Source: Didymella arachidicola
Lineage: Eukaryota > Ascomycota > Dothideomycetes > Pleosporales > Didymellaceae
Direction: 5' to 3'
Length of the DNA: 64,000 bases
Assembly: GCA_016630955.3 (NCBI GenBank)
Contig: CM049989.1
Span: 310,001-374,000, forward strand
Shown here: positions 51,335-61,286 of the stretch, in pieces
How the letters are laid out: the number at the start of each line of letters is the position of its first letter
How positions within the stretch are numbered: position 1 is the first letter of the stretch
The notes under the pieces: generated by a model
Told to the model about the DNA's origin: nothing
Seen by the model: the letters and a program-made list of their open reading frames with translations, nothing else
Databases searched by the model: none
Program-made: the position numbers and the translations under genes

Positions 51335-52469
51335 ATGGCACCTATTGACAATGCGCTAGCAGCAATCAAATCGCTGAAATCAGGAGAGAAACTTGTGTAT
51401 CAAAAAATTGCTGATCAATATGGTGTTGATCGCACAACGTTAGCGCGAAGGCACAGGGGTGTTCAGGCAGCCCGGGAAACCAAGTACTCCCAGCAACAGA
51501 AGCTCAGCCCACAACAAGAGGGGGAGCTTGTAACGTATATAGAGGAGCTTACTGCTCGTTATATACCTCCTACAAGAGAAATGATACAGAATTTCGCGTC
51601 ATCTATGGCCAAAGAGCGCGTGAGCGAGAGCTGGGTTACACGCTTCATCAACAACTACTCCATCCATCTCATCTCTCAATACTCAACGGGTATGGACGCC
51701 AATCGCCACAACGCCGATTCCTACGCGAAGTACGAGCTCTACTTCAACTTACTACAGCGTAAGATCGCTGAGTATAAGGTTGACGCCGAGCACACATACA
51801 ATATGGACGAGAAGGGCTTCATGATAGGCATCACTACTAGGGCAAAACACGTGTTCAGTAGACGTATGTTGGAGAGGGGGGAGGTCAAGGCATCACTTCA
51901 AGATGGCAATCGCGCCTGGATTACGCTGCTGGCGTGTGTGTGCGGCGATGGATCAGCTCTGCCGCCAGGTCTCATCTACGAGTCTGCCAACAGCACCATC
52001 CAATCAAGCTGGGTAGAGGAAATACAGTCAGGGGAACACTCTGTGCTTGTTTCTTCCTCACCTTCTGGCTGGACTAACAACGATATAAGTCTTGCCTGGC
52101 TTCAGCAGGTGTTTGATCGCTTTACCAAGACCAAGGCGCGGAGGAAGTGGCGCCTCCTGATCCTTGACGGCCACGGCTCCCATATGACGATGGACTTTAT
52201 CAACTACTGTGATCAGAACAAGATACTCTTGGCTATACTTCCTCCTCATTCAACCCACACGTTGCAGCCGCTTGATGTGGTGATGTTTAAGCATCTATCA
52301 ACTGCGTACTCAAAGGAGCTCACAACACACCTTCACAACGGCCAAGGACTCTCAGTAATTAAGAAGAGCAACTTCTTCCCCCTGTTCTGGAAGGCCTGGG
52401 TGAGCACGTTTACTCAGGAGTTAATACTCAGGTCCTTTGAAGCAACGGGTATATAACCCCTTCAGCCCA
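51335..52469 (+). pseudogene. 5' part of a Fot1/pogo DDE transposase
   Basis: 373 codons are open from ATG 51335 to a TAA at 52454. An N-terminal Psq/CENP-B-type helix-turn-helix (KLVYQKIADQYGVDRTTLARRHRGV) is followed by the DDE_1 core: NMDEKGFMIG (first Asp), LLILDGHGSH (second Asp) and LLAILPPHSTHTLQPLDV (third Asp). The frame ends RSFEATGI, where related transposases continue ..GLVPLDPEAVL.., and the LINE array begins 17 bp later. The stop codon overlaps the edge of the LINE target. Confidence 0.88.
52455..52469 (+). repeat. Target-site copy 1 (aaccccttcagccca)
   Basis: The left boundary of LINE copy 1, continuous with transposase coding sequence on its left. The same 15 bp recur at three later junctions. 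Confidence 0.85.
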
Positions 52470-52615
52470 CACCGAACACCAATCTTTTGATTTCTGGGTT
52501 TCCTTCACAGAAGCCCCAAAAATCACAGCAAACGATCCGGCTCACTGCGGCCACTCTGGGAGTACCTCTAACGTCCGCCTAGGCCCCCTGCGCGACGCGC
52601 AAGGAGCTTAATAGG

Positions 52616-54139
52616 ATGGCAGAGTCTCCCTCTTCCCAGCACACAGGGTCCCCAGACTACGAGATCCCCCAGCAGTTGTATACACGCGCTCCAAGACGGC
52701 CCCAGGAGGACATGCAGCACCATGCGCCCCTTCTGAGCAGCCAGAACCCCGGTGGGGGCGCTCCCAAACCTCGAGTCTCTGATGCCGTCCAACGCCACAT
52801 CGCTGAGACTCAGCAAATTACCCAGCTATGGAACACCATCACTACTGCCTTCGCAGCAGCCGTAGATCAACACGCACAGGGCTACACTAACCCGCAAGAA
52901 GCCAGGATCGCACAGGAGCTGCAGCAGAGGGTCGTTCACGCGCTGACCTCCCTCTCCCCAAGCAACTCTCCCCCTAGCTCTCGCTGGAGCAGTGACACTA
53001 ATCACAGCAACCCCGGGAGCCAAGAGTCAGGACGCCGCTCTTGGGCGGACGTAGCCAGAGACCCCCAAATCTCAGATAGGGGTGCCAACCGACCCCTGAT
53101 CCCTGCTAAACCCCGGCCTGGTCCGTCGGCTAAGCCCAAAGAAGACGATCGAATCTTCATAGCCATCTCCAACCCAACAATGCGACTGCAACAACCCTCA
53201 CCATTTGCGGAACTTCTAGCGAGAGCACTAGACGGAGACGCGGTAAGGGTCCCAGAACGCTGGATCAACTACGCAGTACAGGGAGTACCCAGTTCCCTTC
53301 GAACCCTCGACGGCACAGAACTACCCACGACTATCCAGCTAGTGGAGGAAGAGGTATGCTCGCAAACAGGCAGGCAGCCGGTCAGCTGCAGGGCCTCACG
53401 ACATGGAGCCAACCACCGTGGCCTTACCACCTGGATCATCTCTTACAAGGAGCCAGTCCGCTCGTTCCGCCTTTTTGGTATCAGCGAGTACTCCAAGGTG
53501 ATCAACAAGCACCCTACCATCCAGCGCCACAACCCAGGCTGCCAGGGCTACTGTAACGCTGCCCGATGCACCCAGGTAGCGCGCTGCGTGCACTGTGGAG
53601 ACCGCACAGACAGACACCAAGGACCGTACGGGGACAACTGCGCCCACAAAGCCGTGTGCGCCAACTGCCACGGACCACACCCAGCTAGCCACGCCAACTG
53701 CCCTGCAGCCCCTCGCCGGGTCAACGGACACAGCATCAAGCCTACAAGAGCCGAGCTGAAGGCTATCCGACGCGCAGGCAAGATAGCACAGCAGCACCTC
53801 TACAGGACAGTCGAAGAGACCCTCAGACAGGCAACGCTTCAGCCTGAGACTACTCCTCTAGAGGCATCGGAGACAGCGCCTCCCCAGCCTCCCACCCAGA
53901 GGCAAGAAGGAGATAGCAGGGCTTCCGCATCACTTCCTACAACGACTAACTCCTATCCATCCTCCTCTTCCACTGGCAGAGCAAAGAGACCAAGGCGGGC
54001 CGCCACAGGCCAGAGAAGCCTCAATGTAGGACAGCTGTCTGCCGGCAGCATCCGCCCACAATCGACTATCCACACTGACCCGTCCACCTCGGAGAGGGAA
54101 GACGCCAGCATGAGCGATGACCCGCCATCGTCATGCTAG
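52616..54139 (+). CDS. LINE ORF1 (gag-like, zinc knuckles)
   Basis: 507 residues. The N-terminus is hydrophilic and Ser/Pro-rich. Near residues 305-360 there is a Cys/His cluster of stacked zinc knuckles (CNAARCTQVARCVHCGDRTDRH, then CAHKAVCANCHGPHPASHANC), the nucleic-acid-binding signature of Tad/I-clade ORF1. The C-terminus is basic (GRAKRPRRAATGQRS). Its stop codon overlaps the ORF2 start as ATGCTAG. Confidence 0.88.
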   Translation: MAESPSSQHTGSPDYEIPQQLYTRAPRRPQEDMQHHAPLLSSQNPGGGAPKPRVSDAVQRHIAETQQITQLWNTITTAFAAAVDQHAQGYTNPQEARIAQELQQRVVHALTSLSPSNSPPSSRWSSDTNHSNPGSQESGRRSWADVARDPQISDRGANRPLIPAKPRPGPSAKPKEDDRIFIAISNPTMRLQQPSPFAELLARALDGDAVRVPERWINYAVQGVPSSLRTLDGTELPTTIQLVEEEVCSQTGRQPVSCRASRHGANHRGLTTWIISYKEPVRSFRLFGISEYSKVINKHPTIQRHNPGCQGYCNAARCTQVARCVHCGDRTDRHQGPYGDNCAHKAVCANCHGPHPASHANCPAAPRRVNGHSIKPTRAELKAIRRAGKIAQQHLYRTVEETLRQATLQPETTPLEASETAPPQPPTQRQEGDSRASASLPTTTNSYPSSSSTGRAKRPRRAATGQRSLNVGQLSAGSIRPQSTIHTDPSTSEREDASMSDDPPSSC

Positions 54140-57100
54140 AACACCCCTACAACATACCAGCCCACAACAGGCGTCAACAGCACAGTCTACCAAGCAGACA
54201 ACTCCGTGTATGCTGGGCCAACGTCGGCAGATGCTCGCCCTGGCACATCACAACACTAGAGCTGGCCTTCCAGAAGGGCATAGATGTTGTGTGTGTTCAA
54301 GAGCCCTTCGCATGTGCCAACTCGAGAACATCCACTCACCCTGGTTTCAAGCACCTAGCACCTATCAGCACCTGGGACAGCCCCAACACACCAGGCTCAG
54401 TCCGCCCTAGAGTGATGACATACATCCGCAGAGGCCGCCACCTACGGTACCAGGCTAGAGAGAGTCTCAACCACCCAGACATGCTATGGGCGGTAGTAAA
54501 TGGAGTCGCCATACTCAACTGCTACAGACAGCCACACACCCCAGACGTCATTCAATACGTCACACATCTGACACCCCCTCAGCTCTGCCTTGTCGGGGGC
54601 GACTTTAACGCCAGACACGAATCCTTTGAGCCTACCATCACTGCAGCCAACGGAGGAGTGGAGCTAGCTAGATGGGCTGCCAACGCGTCTATGGACTACA
54701 TTGGTGTGCCAGGGCAGCCAACACACTGCGCTGGTCACGTTCTTGACCTCACCTTCTCTAACATCCCGTTTGCCCAGTCTGCTGTCGATGCTAGCATGCA
54801 CAGCGGCTCAGATCATGAGACGATAGTGACCTCTGTCCCCATCTCCACACCAGGCACTCCGCAACTAGAACAGTACCACTACAGAGTTCCAGAGGCGAGC
54901 CTAGCTAAGTTCGCTGGGCTGGTAGAAATGGGTGCCCAAAACATCGCAGACCCGCTTGCAACACAGGATGCAGCACAGCTAGAAGAATGCGTCACGCTGC
55001 TCACAGAGGCTATACAGCACTCTGTACAGGCAGCAGGCAAGCTCAACCGCAAGGAAGGCCGCGCTGCACCATGGTGGACCGAGGAGTGCAAGACCGCCTA
55101 CCAGGCCTACAAACGTGCTAGACAGCTCTGCTCTGGCAGTCTACCAGAGGAGAGACAGGCCTTCAAGACTACCGTCCGACAGGCCAAGAGGCAGTACTGG
55201 AGGCACGTCATCGATAACGCTAGAGACGACAAGGACCTGTTCAAGATCATTGCCTGGCACAAGCTCACGCCAGAGAACCAGGACACTCCCCTCGAAGTGA
55301 ACAACAGAACGATATCAGACCCCCTAGAGAAAGCAGAGGCACTTAGACAGGAAGTTCTCAACCGCTACACAGCAGAAGATGACCTCGGACAGCGTCCAGA
55401 CCAGGAGGCTGCAGCCACCCTCCCGTGGAGCACACACATCTCACTTGAGGAGTGTGAGCGAAACACGATAGGGGTGTCAAGCACATCACCAGGTACTGAC
55501 CGCTCTACAGTGCGACTACTCCGCGCCTGCTGGACTCAGGTGGGGGAACTCGTACGAAGGATCTTCCAGCGGTGTCTTGAACTCAACCACTTCCCGGCGC
55601 AATGGAAGCTTGCAGAGGTAGCCATGATACCGAAAGTGGGGAAAACAGACCGGACATCGCCCCGCTCCTGGAGACCGATAGCGCTTCTGTCTTGTATTGG
55701 AAAGGGACTCGAACGAACTGTGGCTAGACGTATTGCATGGACTGCCATGACACACAAGATCCTCAGCCCCCAGCATGGCGGCGCGCTTCCAAAACGCTCT
55801 GCAGCAGACCTCACTGCAGCGTTCACCCACGACACTGAAGCAGCATGGGTGCTTGGAAAGCACGTCACTATGGTCACCCTAGATGTGCAAGGCGCGTTTG
55901 ACGCTCTCCTGAAGAACCGCCTGTTGCATCGGATGGCCCAACAGGGCTGGCCACAAAGGACGATCCTCTTTGTAGACTCATTCCTAACTGACCGGAGGGT
56001 GCAAGTCCGCCTTGGCCAGGTCACCACTCCTAGCTACGCAGTTGCCTGCGGCACACCCCAGGGGTCGCCTCTCTCACCCGTCCTGTACACACTGTACCTG
56101 GCAGAGCTACTATCCATGGACACTGAACGGAGGTTTGGGTACGCAGACGACATATGTCTATACCAGGCCTCACACTCTATGGACGACAACGTCGAGCTCC
56201 TCGCAGAAGACCTAAGGGAGATCAGAGCATGGGGTGAGGCTAATAAGGTTACCTTTGCTCCAGAAAAGCAGGAAATGATCCACCTGACCAGACAGCGGAG
56301 CAGCTATGCGCCTCCCTGCGTCGTAGATGAACAGCTCACGATCTATCCAATCCTCCCGGGTGGAGAGCACAGTCAGCCAGCCCTGCGCTGGTTAGGCGTG
56401 TGGTTTGACCGCAGACTCACCTTCCGACGGCATGTAGCTACGCGCACGGCAAAAGCTGCCAAGGTAGCCTATCACATTCGCAGCCTAGCTAGGACTACCT
56501 ATGGACCCCCAGCCAGCTCCCTCCGCAAGGCCACTGTTGCCTGTGTGTACCCATCACTCCTGTATGGAACTGAATGCTGGTACAGAGGCCGCACCAAAAA
56601 GCCACACACACTTAAACCAGGCAGGCCACAAGAGGTCAGCGCTTACATTGGGTGGCACATAGCTGCCATAGACAAAACACTAGCCATAGCGGCAAGAGGC
56701 ATCCTACCAGCGTGGAGAACAACCCCTATAGCTGCACTCTTCCGAGACGCCGGACTGCTACCGGCAGCAGTGGCACTCGAGGAAGCCAGACTCAGATTTG
56801 CAACCCACCTGCGCACTACAGATGCAGACCACCCTCTCACTAGGCGCACAGCAGTACCTATCGTAAACAGGGGCGTAAAAACCGGACAACCCCAGCGAGT
56901 CAAGACGAAAGTCCAACAGATGGCATCTCTTCTACCAGAGACCCCCAGGACTACACTCTCAGCCCCTCACTACTCGACTGGCTGCCGAACAGACCCGACG
57001 CTTAGCCTAGACAAGAAGACTGCAGCTAAGGCTTTTAAAGAATGGTGGGCCCAGCTCTCACCACTAGAAGTCACTATCTTCTCAGATGGCTCTGAACAGT

Positions 57101-57966
57101 ACACAAAGGAAGGAGAAAAGCGGGTTACCTACGGCTTTGCAGTGTATCAGAACGGAAAACAACTGCACACTGGACGCGGGTCACTCAACCCTACCTCGCA
57201 CGTCTTCGACGCGGAAGTAGTAGGAGCATGGAGAGGCCTCCAGCATACCGTAAGGCAACCAGAGCTCCGCACCCGCCGAATCTGGCTGTGCATAGACAGC
57301 ACCTCAGTGGTCTGGTGCCTCAGGGGCGACGCACCTCCTACCTCTCAATGGGCTTTCCTGGAGTGCCATGGCGCCATGGAGACACACGACGTCTCTATCA
57401 AATGGGCCCCTGGACACCTAGACATTGAGGGGAACGAGGCAGCAGACAGATTAGCCAACCTAGAAGCCCAGCACCCCTCACCCCCGACTGGAAAAGCCGC
57501 TCTGCCTACACTCTCAGGCATCAAGACGATAGCCCGCAAGACACTGCGACACACACAACAGACCTGGTGGTCTGACAAGAAGACTAAGCTCTCGAAATGG
57601 TACAAGAGCTGGGACTTGGACTATGCACCACGCAGCAGTCCAAGGGAACTAGACCTACCAAGGGCCACGTTAGCCAGGCTCCTCTCCATCCAATCTAGGC
57701 ATGGGGACTTTGCCTGGTATCACCGAATGTACAATCACAAGGATGCAAACCTTAGCTGCTCATGCGGGCGCGACAAGACGCCAGAGCACCTCGTGCTCTG
57801 CCGCAAGACCCGCGGGAGCTTTAGCAGATGGCCGCTGCGACCACTAATACTACCATCCAGCCAGGCTGATGGCCTAGCGTACACTGCAGCACTAGTGAAG
57901 GAGCCAGAGGCCTTTGACGCCTTTGTCAAACTTACACAGTACTTCACCAAGATCTGCCCCCGCTAG
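54133..57966 (+). CDS. LINE ORF2: AP endonuclease, reverse transcriptase, RNase H
   Basis: 1,277 residues. The endonuclease/exonuclease fold lies at the start (RVCWANVGRCS.., VCVQEPFA, VGGDFNARHESF, GSDHETIVTSV). Reverse transcriptase includes RPIALLSCIGKGLERTVARR, VTLDVQGAFDAL, GTPQGSPLSPVLYTLYLAEL and YADD at 670-673. RNase H lies at about 970-1110 (TIFSDGSEQYTK, CIDSTSVVWCLRG, KWAPGHLDIEGNEAADRLA). A terminal zinc-like CSCGRDKTPEHLVLC completes it. All catalytic motifs are intact. Confidence 0.92.
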   Translation: MLEHPYNIPAHNRRQQHSLPSRQLRVCWANVGRCSPWHITTLELAFQKGIDVVCVQEPFACANSRTSTHPGFKHLAPISTWDSPNTPGSVRPRVMTYIRRGRHLRYQARESLNHPDMLWAVVNGVAILNCYRQPHTPDVIQYVTHLTPPQLCLVGGDFNARHESFEPTITAANGGVELARWAANASMDYIGVPGQPTHCAGHVLDLTFSNIPFAQSAVDASMHSGSDHETIVTSVPISTPGTPQLEQYHYRVPEASLAKFAGLVEMGAQNIADPLATQDAAQLEECVTLLTEAIQHSVQAAGKLNRKEGRAAPWWTEECKTAYQAYKRARQLCSGSLPEERQAFKTTVRQAKRQYWRHVIDNARDDKDLFKIIAWHKLTPENQDTPLEVNNRTISDPLEKAEALRQEVLNRYTAEDDLGQRPDQEAAATLPWSTHISLEECERNTIGVSSTSPGTDRSTVRLLRACWTQVGELVRRIFQRCLELNHFPAQWKLAEVAMIPKVGKTDRTSPRSWRPIALLSCIGKGLERTVARRIAWTAMTHKILSPQHGGALPKRSAADLTAAFTHDTEAAWVLGKHVTMVTLDVQGAFDALLKNRLLHRMAQQGWPQRTILFVDSFLTDRRVQVRLGQVTTPSYAVACGTPQGSPLSPVLYTLYLAELLSMDTERRFGYADDICLYQASHSMDDNVELLAEDLREIRAWGEANKVTFAPEKQEMIHLTRQRSSYAPPCVVDEQLTIYPILPGGEHSQPALRWLGVWFDRRLTFRRHVATRTAKAAKVAYHIRSLARTTYGPPASSLRKATVACVYPSLLYGTECWYRGRTKKPHTLKPGRPQEVSAYIGWHIAAIDKTLAIAARGILPAWRTTPIAALFRDAGLLPAAVALEEARLRFATHLRTTDADHPLTRRTAVPIVNRGVKTGQPQRVKTKVQQMASLLPETPRTTLSAPHYSTGCRTDPTLSLDKKTAAKAFKEWWAQLSPLEVTIFSDGSEQYTKEGEKRVTYGFAVYQNGKQLHTGRGSLNPTSHVFDAEVVGAWRGLQHTVRQPELRTRRIWLCIDSTSVVWCLRGDAPPTSQWAFLECHGAMETHDVSIKWAPGHLDIEGNEAADRLANLEAQHPSPPTGKAALPTLSGIKTIARKTLRHTQQTWWSDKKTKLSKWYKSWDLDYAPRSSPRELDLPRATLARLLSIQSRHGDFAWYHRMYNHKDANLSCSCGRDKTPEHLVLCRKTRGSFSRWPLRPLILPSSQADGLAYTAALVKEPEAFDAFVKLTQYFTKICPR

Positions 57967-58042
57967 CTCCTGCAGCCCTGCAACAGCAGCAAACACCTGC
58001 ACCTAGTTCTGCTAGGTCCAGCACAATCGATGCAACACTCTT

Positions 58043-58110
58043 CACCCCTCCACCCCTCCACCCCTCCACCCCTCCACCCCTCCACCCCTCCACCCCTTCA
58101 CCCCCTCCAC
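58043..58110 (+). repeat. Minisatellite, unit CACCCCTC
   Basis: Six perfect 8-bp units (58043..58090) followed by two degenerate ones, inside the 3' untranslated region of LINE copy 1. Copy 2 has an unstructured pyrimidine tract at the same place. Confidence 0.85.
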
Positions 58111-58396
58111 TCACACGATGTCTCTTTCTCTCTCTCCTACGGCACATATATGCCTCAGAATGCAAGGAAATTACCCTAATATACATACATCGCTTAGCCT
58201 CCCCAACTGGACGGGGAGCTGTAGTTCTGAAATGGTAACAATACCCGCGCAGGCAGGAAATGCTTTCTAAGGTAGTGTATCAGCACTGTAATTCCATAGC
58301 TTAGCACGTCGTACATGCCCTTCGGGAGGCGAGATGATGGACTTATTCCACATCAACTAGACGAAAAATGAATACCAACCAACCAACCAACCAACC

Positions 58397-58411
58397 AACC
58401 CCTTCAGCCCA
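58397..58411 (+). repeat. Target-site copy 2 (aaccccttcagccca)
   Basis: Junction between the (CCAA)n tail of LINE copy 1 and the truncated start of copy 2. The first aacc could belong to the tail. Confidence 0.85.
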
Positions 58412-61077
58412 TAGCACTGCTCTCCTGCATCGGAAAGGGCCTCGAACGGACGGTGGCTAGACGAATTGCGTGGACTGCTATGACCCATAAGATCCTCAGC
58501 CCCCAGCATGGAGGCGCCCTCCCGAAGCGCTCTGCTGTAGATCTTACTGCAGCGTTCACCCACGACACGGAAGCTGCGTGGGCAAAAGGCCAGCATGTCA
58601 CAATGGTCACCCTGGACGTGCAAGGCGCCTTTGACGCTCTCCTCAAGGACCGCCTGCTGCACCGGATGGCCGAACAGGGCTGGCCACAAAGGACCATCCT
58701 CTTTGTCAACTCTTTTCTCACGGATCGAAGGGTCCAAGTCCGCCTAGGTCAAGCCACTACCCCTAGCTACCCAGTCGCCTGCGGCACACCGCAGGGCTCG
58801 CCCCTCTCCCCAGTCCTGTACACACTGTACCTGGCAGAGCTGCTGTCTATGGACACAAAGAAGAGATTCGGATACGCAGATAACATATGCCTGTACCAGG
58901 CCTCACACTCCCTAGATGAGAACGTTGAGCTCCTAGCAGCAGACCTACGACAGATTAGAGCATGGGGCACAGCTAACAAGGTCACCTTTGCCCCGGAAAA
59001 ACAGGAAATGATCCACCTCACTCGACAGAAGAGTAGCTACGCGCCACCCTGTGTGGTAGACGAGCAGCTTACAATCAACCCAATTTTACCAAGCGGGTCA
59101 AGAACCCAGCCAGCTCTCCGATGGCTAGGGATCTGGTTCGACCGCAAACTTACCTTTAAGCGACACGTAGCCACACATAACGCGAAAGCGGCCAAGGTAG
59201 CCTACCACATCCGCAGCCTAGCAAACACGGCCTACGGACCACCGGCCAGCTCCCTCCGCAAGGCCACCATGGCCTGCGTATACCCGTCCCTTCTATATGG
59301 GGCCGAGTGCTGGTACAGAGGCCGTACTAAACCTCCACGCACACTCAAACCTGGCAGACCAGCCGAAGTCAGCACCTATGTCGGGTGGCACATAGCTGTT
59401 ATAGACAAAACACTAGCTATAGCAGCAAGAGGCATTCTCCCCGTATGGCGAACAACCCCTACCGCTACTCTCTTCCGAGACGCCGGACTACCCTCAGCTG
59501 CCACTGCGCTAGAAGAAGCCAAACTCCGTTTTGCGACCCATCTACGCACTATAGATGCAGAACACCCACTGGCCAGCCGCACAGCAGCCATAAGGATGAG
59601 CATAGGCCGGACAGCTGGAAAGCTGCAACGAATGCGAACCAAAGTCCAGTATCTAGGATCTCTTCTGCCTGAGATACCTAGGACAGTACTGACATCCCCT
59701 CACTACTCACCTGGCTGCCAAACAGACCCAACAATGGGCACGGATAAAAAGACCGCAGCTAAGGCCTTTACAGAATGGTGGGACCACCTCCCACCTTCAG
59801 ATGTTACTATCTTCTCAGATGGCTCTGAACAGTACACCAAGGAAGGAGAAAAGCGGGTTACCTACGGCTTTGTAGTATATTAGGACGGAAAACAACTTCA
59901 CACTGGACGTGGGTCACTTCACCCTACCTCACATGTCTTCGACGCGGAAGCAGTAGGAGCGTGGAGGGGCCTCCAGCACACTATTAGACAACCAGCGCTC
60001 CGCATTCGCCGAACCTGGCTGTGTATAGACAGCACCTCAGTGATATGGTGCCTTAGGGGCAACGCACCCTCTACCTCTCAGTGGGCCTTCCTGGAGTGCC
60101 ATGGTGCTATGGAGACACACGACGTCTCCATCAAATGGGCCCCTGGACACCTAGGCATCGAAGGAAACGAAGCGGCAGACAGGCTGGCGAACCTAGAAGC
60201 CCAGCACCCATCACCCCCGACTGGAAAAGCCGCTATGCCTACACTCTCAGGCATCAAGTCAGTTGCCCGCCAAGCACTGCACGATACACAGCAGACCTGG
60301 TGGTCTAAGAAGGAAGAAAGCCTCTCTACATGGTACAAAAGATGGGAGTTGGGCTACTCACTTCACAGCAGACTACCAGAACTAGACCTACTAAGAGCCA
60401 TCTTGGCTAGACTGCTCGCAATTCGATCTATGCACGGCGACTTCGCCTGGTACCACCGAAAGTTCAGTCACAACGACGCAACACTCATCTGCTCATGCGG
60501 GCTTGACAAGACACCAGAGCACCTTGCGCTCTGCCGCAAGACCCTAGGGGCCTTTGGCCGATGGCCACTTCGACCTTCCATACCACCATCCAGCCGGAGC
60601 GATGGCCTAGCGTACACTGCCGTGCTGATTGGGGATCCAGAGGCTTTCGAAGCCTTTACCCAACTCACACAGTACTACACCAGGGTCTGCCTCCGGTAGC
60701 TTACCCTGTACTGCAACAGTAGCAAACACCCGTACTCTTTCCCTACTTTCCCTCTTACTCTCCTTCTTACTCCCCCCTTCTTCTCTCCTCCACTCTCCCT
60801 CCCCCTCTTTCCCACTCTTACGGCGCTCAAATGCCTCTGAACACACACCAAGGATTCACCCTAATGTACACAAATCGCTCAGTCTCCCCAACTGGAAGGG
60901 GAGCTGTAGTTCTGACATGGTAGCAATACCCGCGCAGGCAAGAAATGCTTTCTAAGGTAGTGTAGCAGCACTGTAATTCCATAGCTTAGCACGTCGTATA
61001 TGCCCTTCGGGAGGCGAGATGGTGGACTTATTCCCCATCAACCAGACGTAAAATGAATACCAACCAACCAACCAACC
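58412..61077 (+). mobile_element. 5'-truncated LINE, copy 2
   Basis: 2,666 bp corresponding to copy 1 from about 55678 to its tail. ORF1, the endonuclease and the first part of reverse transcriptase are missing. It ends in the same 3' untranslated region and (CCAA)n tail, followed by target-site copy 3. Confidence 0.9.
58414..60699 (+). pseudogene. Truncated and inactivated LINE ORF2
   Basis: The frame starts within reverse transcriptase (ALLSCIGKGLERTVARRIAW) and keeps strong identity with copy 1. The catalytic box reads YADN (58873..58884) instead of YADD, and a TAG at 59881..59883 replaces the CAG of copy 1 (57148..57150). Beyond the stop the same frame continues to 60699 through RNase H (KWAPGHLGIEGNEAADRLA). 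Confidence 0.88.
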
Positions 61078-61092
61078 AACCCCTTCAGCCCA
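61078..61092 (+). repeat. Target-site copy 3 (aaccccttcagccca)
   Basis: Junction between LINE copies 2 and 3. Confidence 0.85.
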
Positions 61093-61271
61093 GGGGAGCT
61101 GTAGCTTGATATGGTAGCAATACCCGCGCAGGCAAGAAATGCTTTCTAAGGTAGTGTGTTAGCACAGTAATTCCATAGCTTAGCACGTCGTATATGCCCT
61201 TCGGGAGGCGAGATGATGGACTTAATCCTCATCAACTAGACGTAAAATGAATACCAACCAACCAACCAACC
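61093..61271 (+). mobile_element. Strongly 5'-truncated LINE, copy 3
   Basis: Only 179 bp, matching the last part of the 3' untranslated region of copies 1 and 2 (from ggggagctgtag) and ending in (CCAA)n. Confidence 0.9.
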
Positions 61272-61286
61272 AACCCCTTCAGCCCA
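61272..61286 (+). repeat. Target-site copy 4 (aaccccttcagccca)
   Basis: The right boundary of the LINE array. Transposase coding sequence resumes directly after it in the frame left at 52469. Confidence 0.85.

Larger units (their letters stand above)
52470..58396 (+). mobile_element. Full-length LINE (Tad/I-like), copy 1
   Basis: 5,927 bp: a 146-bp 5' leader, ORF1, overlapping ORF2 (endonuclease, reverse transcriptase, RNase H), a 3' untranslated region with an 8-bp minisatellite, and a (CCAA)n tail in place of poly(A). It is flanked by 15-bp repeats of the target. Both frames are open, so the copy may be active. The presence of RNase H places it with the fungal Tad1/I group. Confidence 0.92.

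Noticed and set aside
58043..58110. CRISPR-like array
   Set aside because: The units are contiguous without spacers and the genome is fungal; this is a minisatellite.
52470..61271. An LTR retrotransposon as the source of the repeated junction sequences
   Set aside because: The 15-bp repeats are target sequence, the copies are 5'-truncated with (CCAA)n tails, and the proteins are LINE-type; there are no LTRs.
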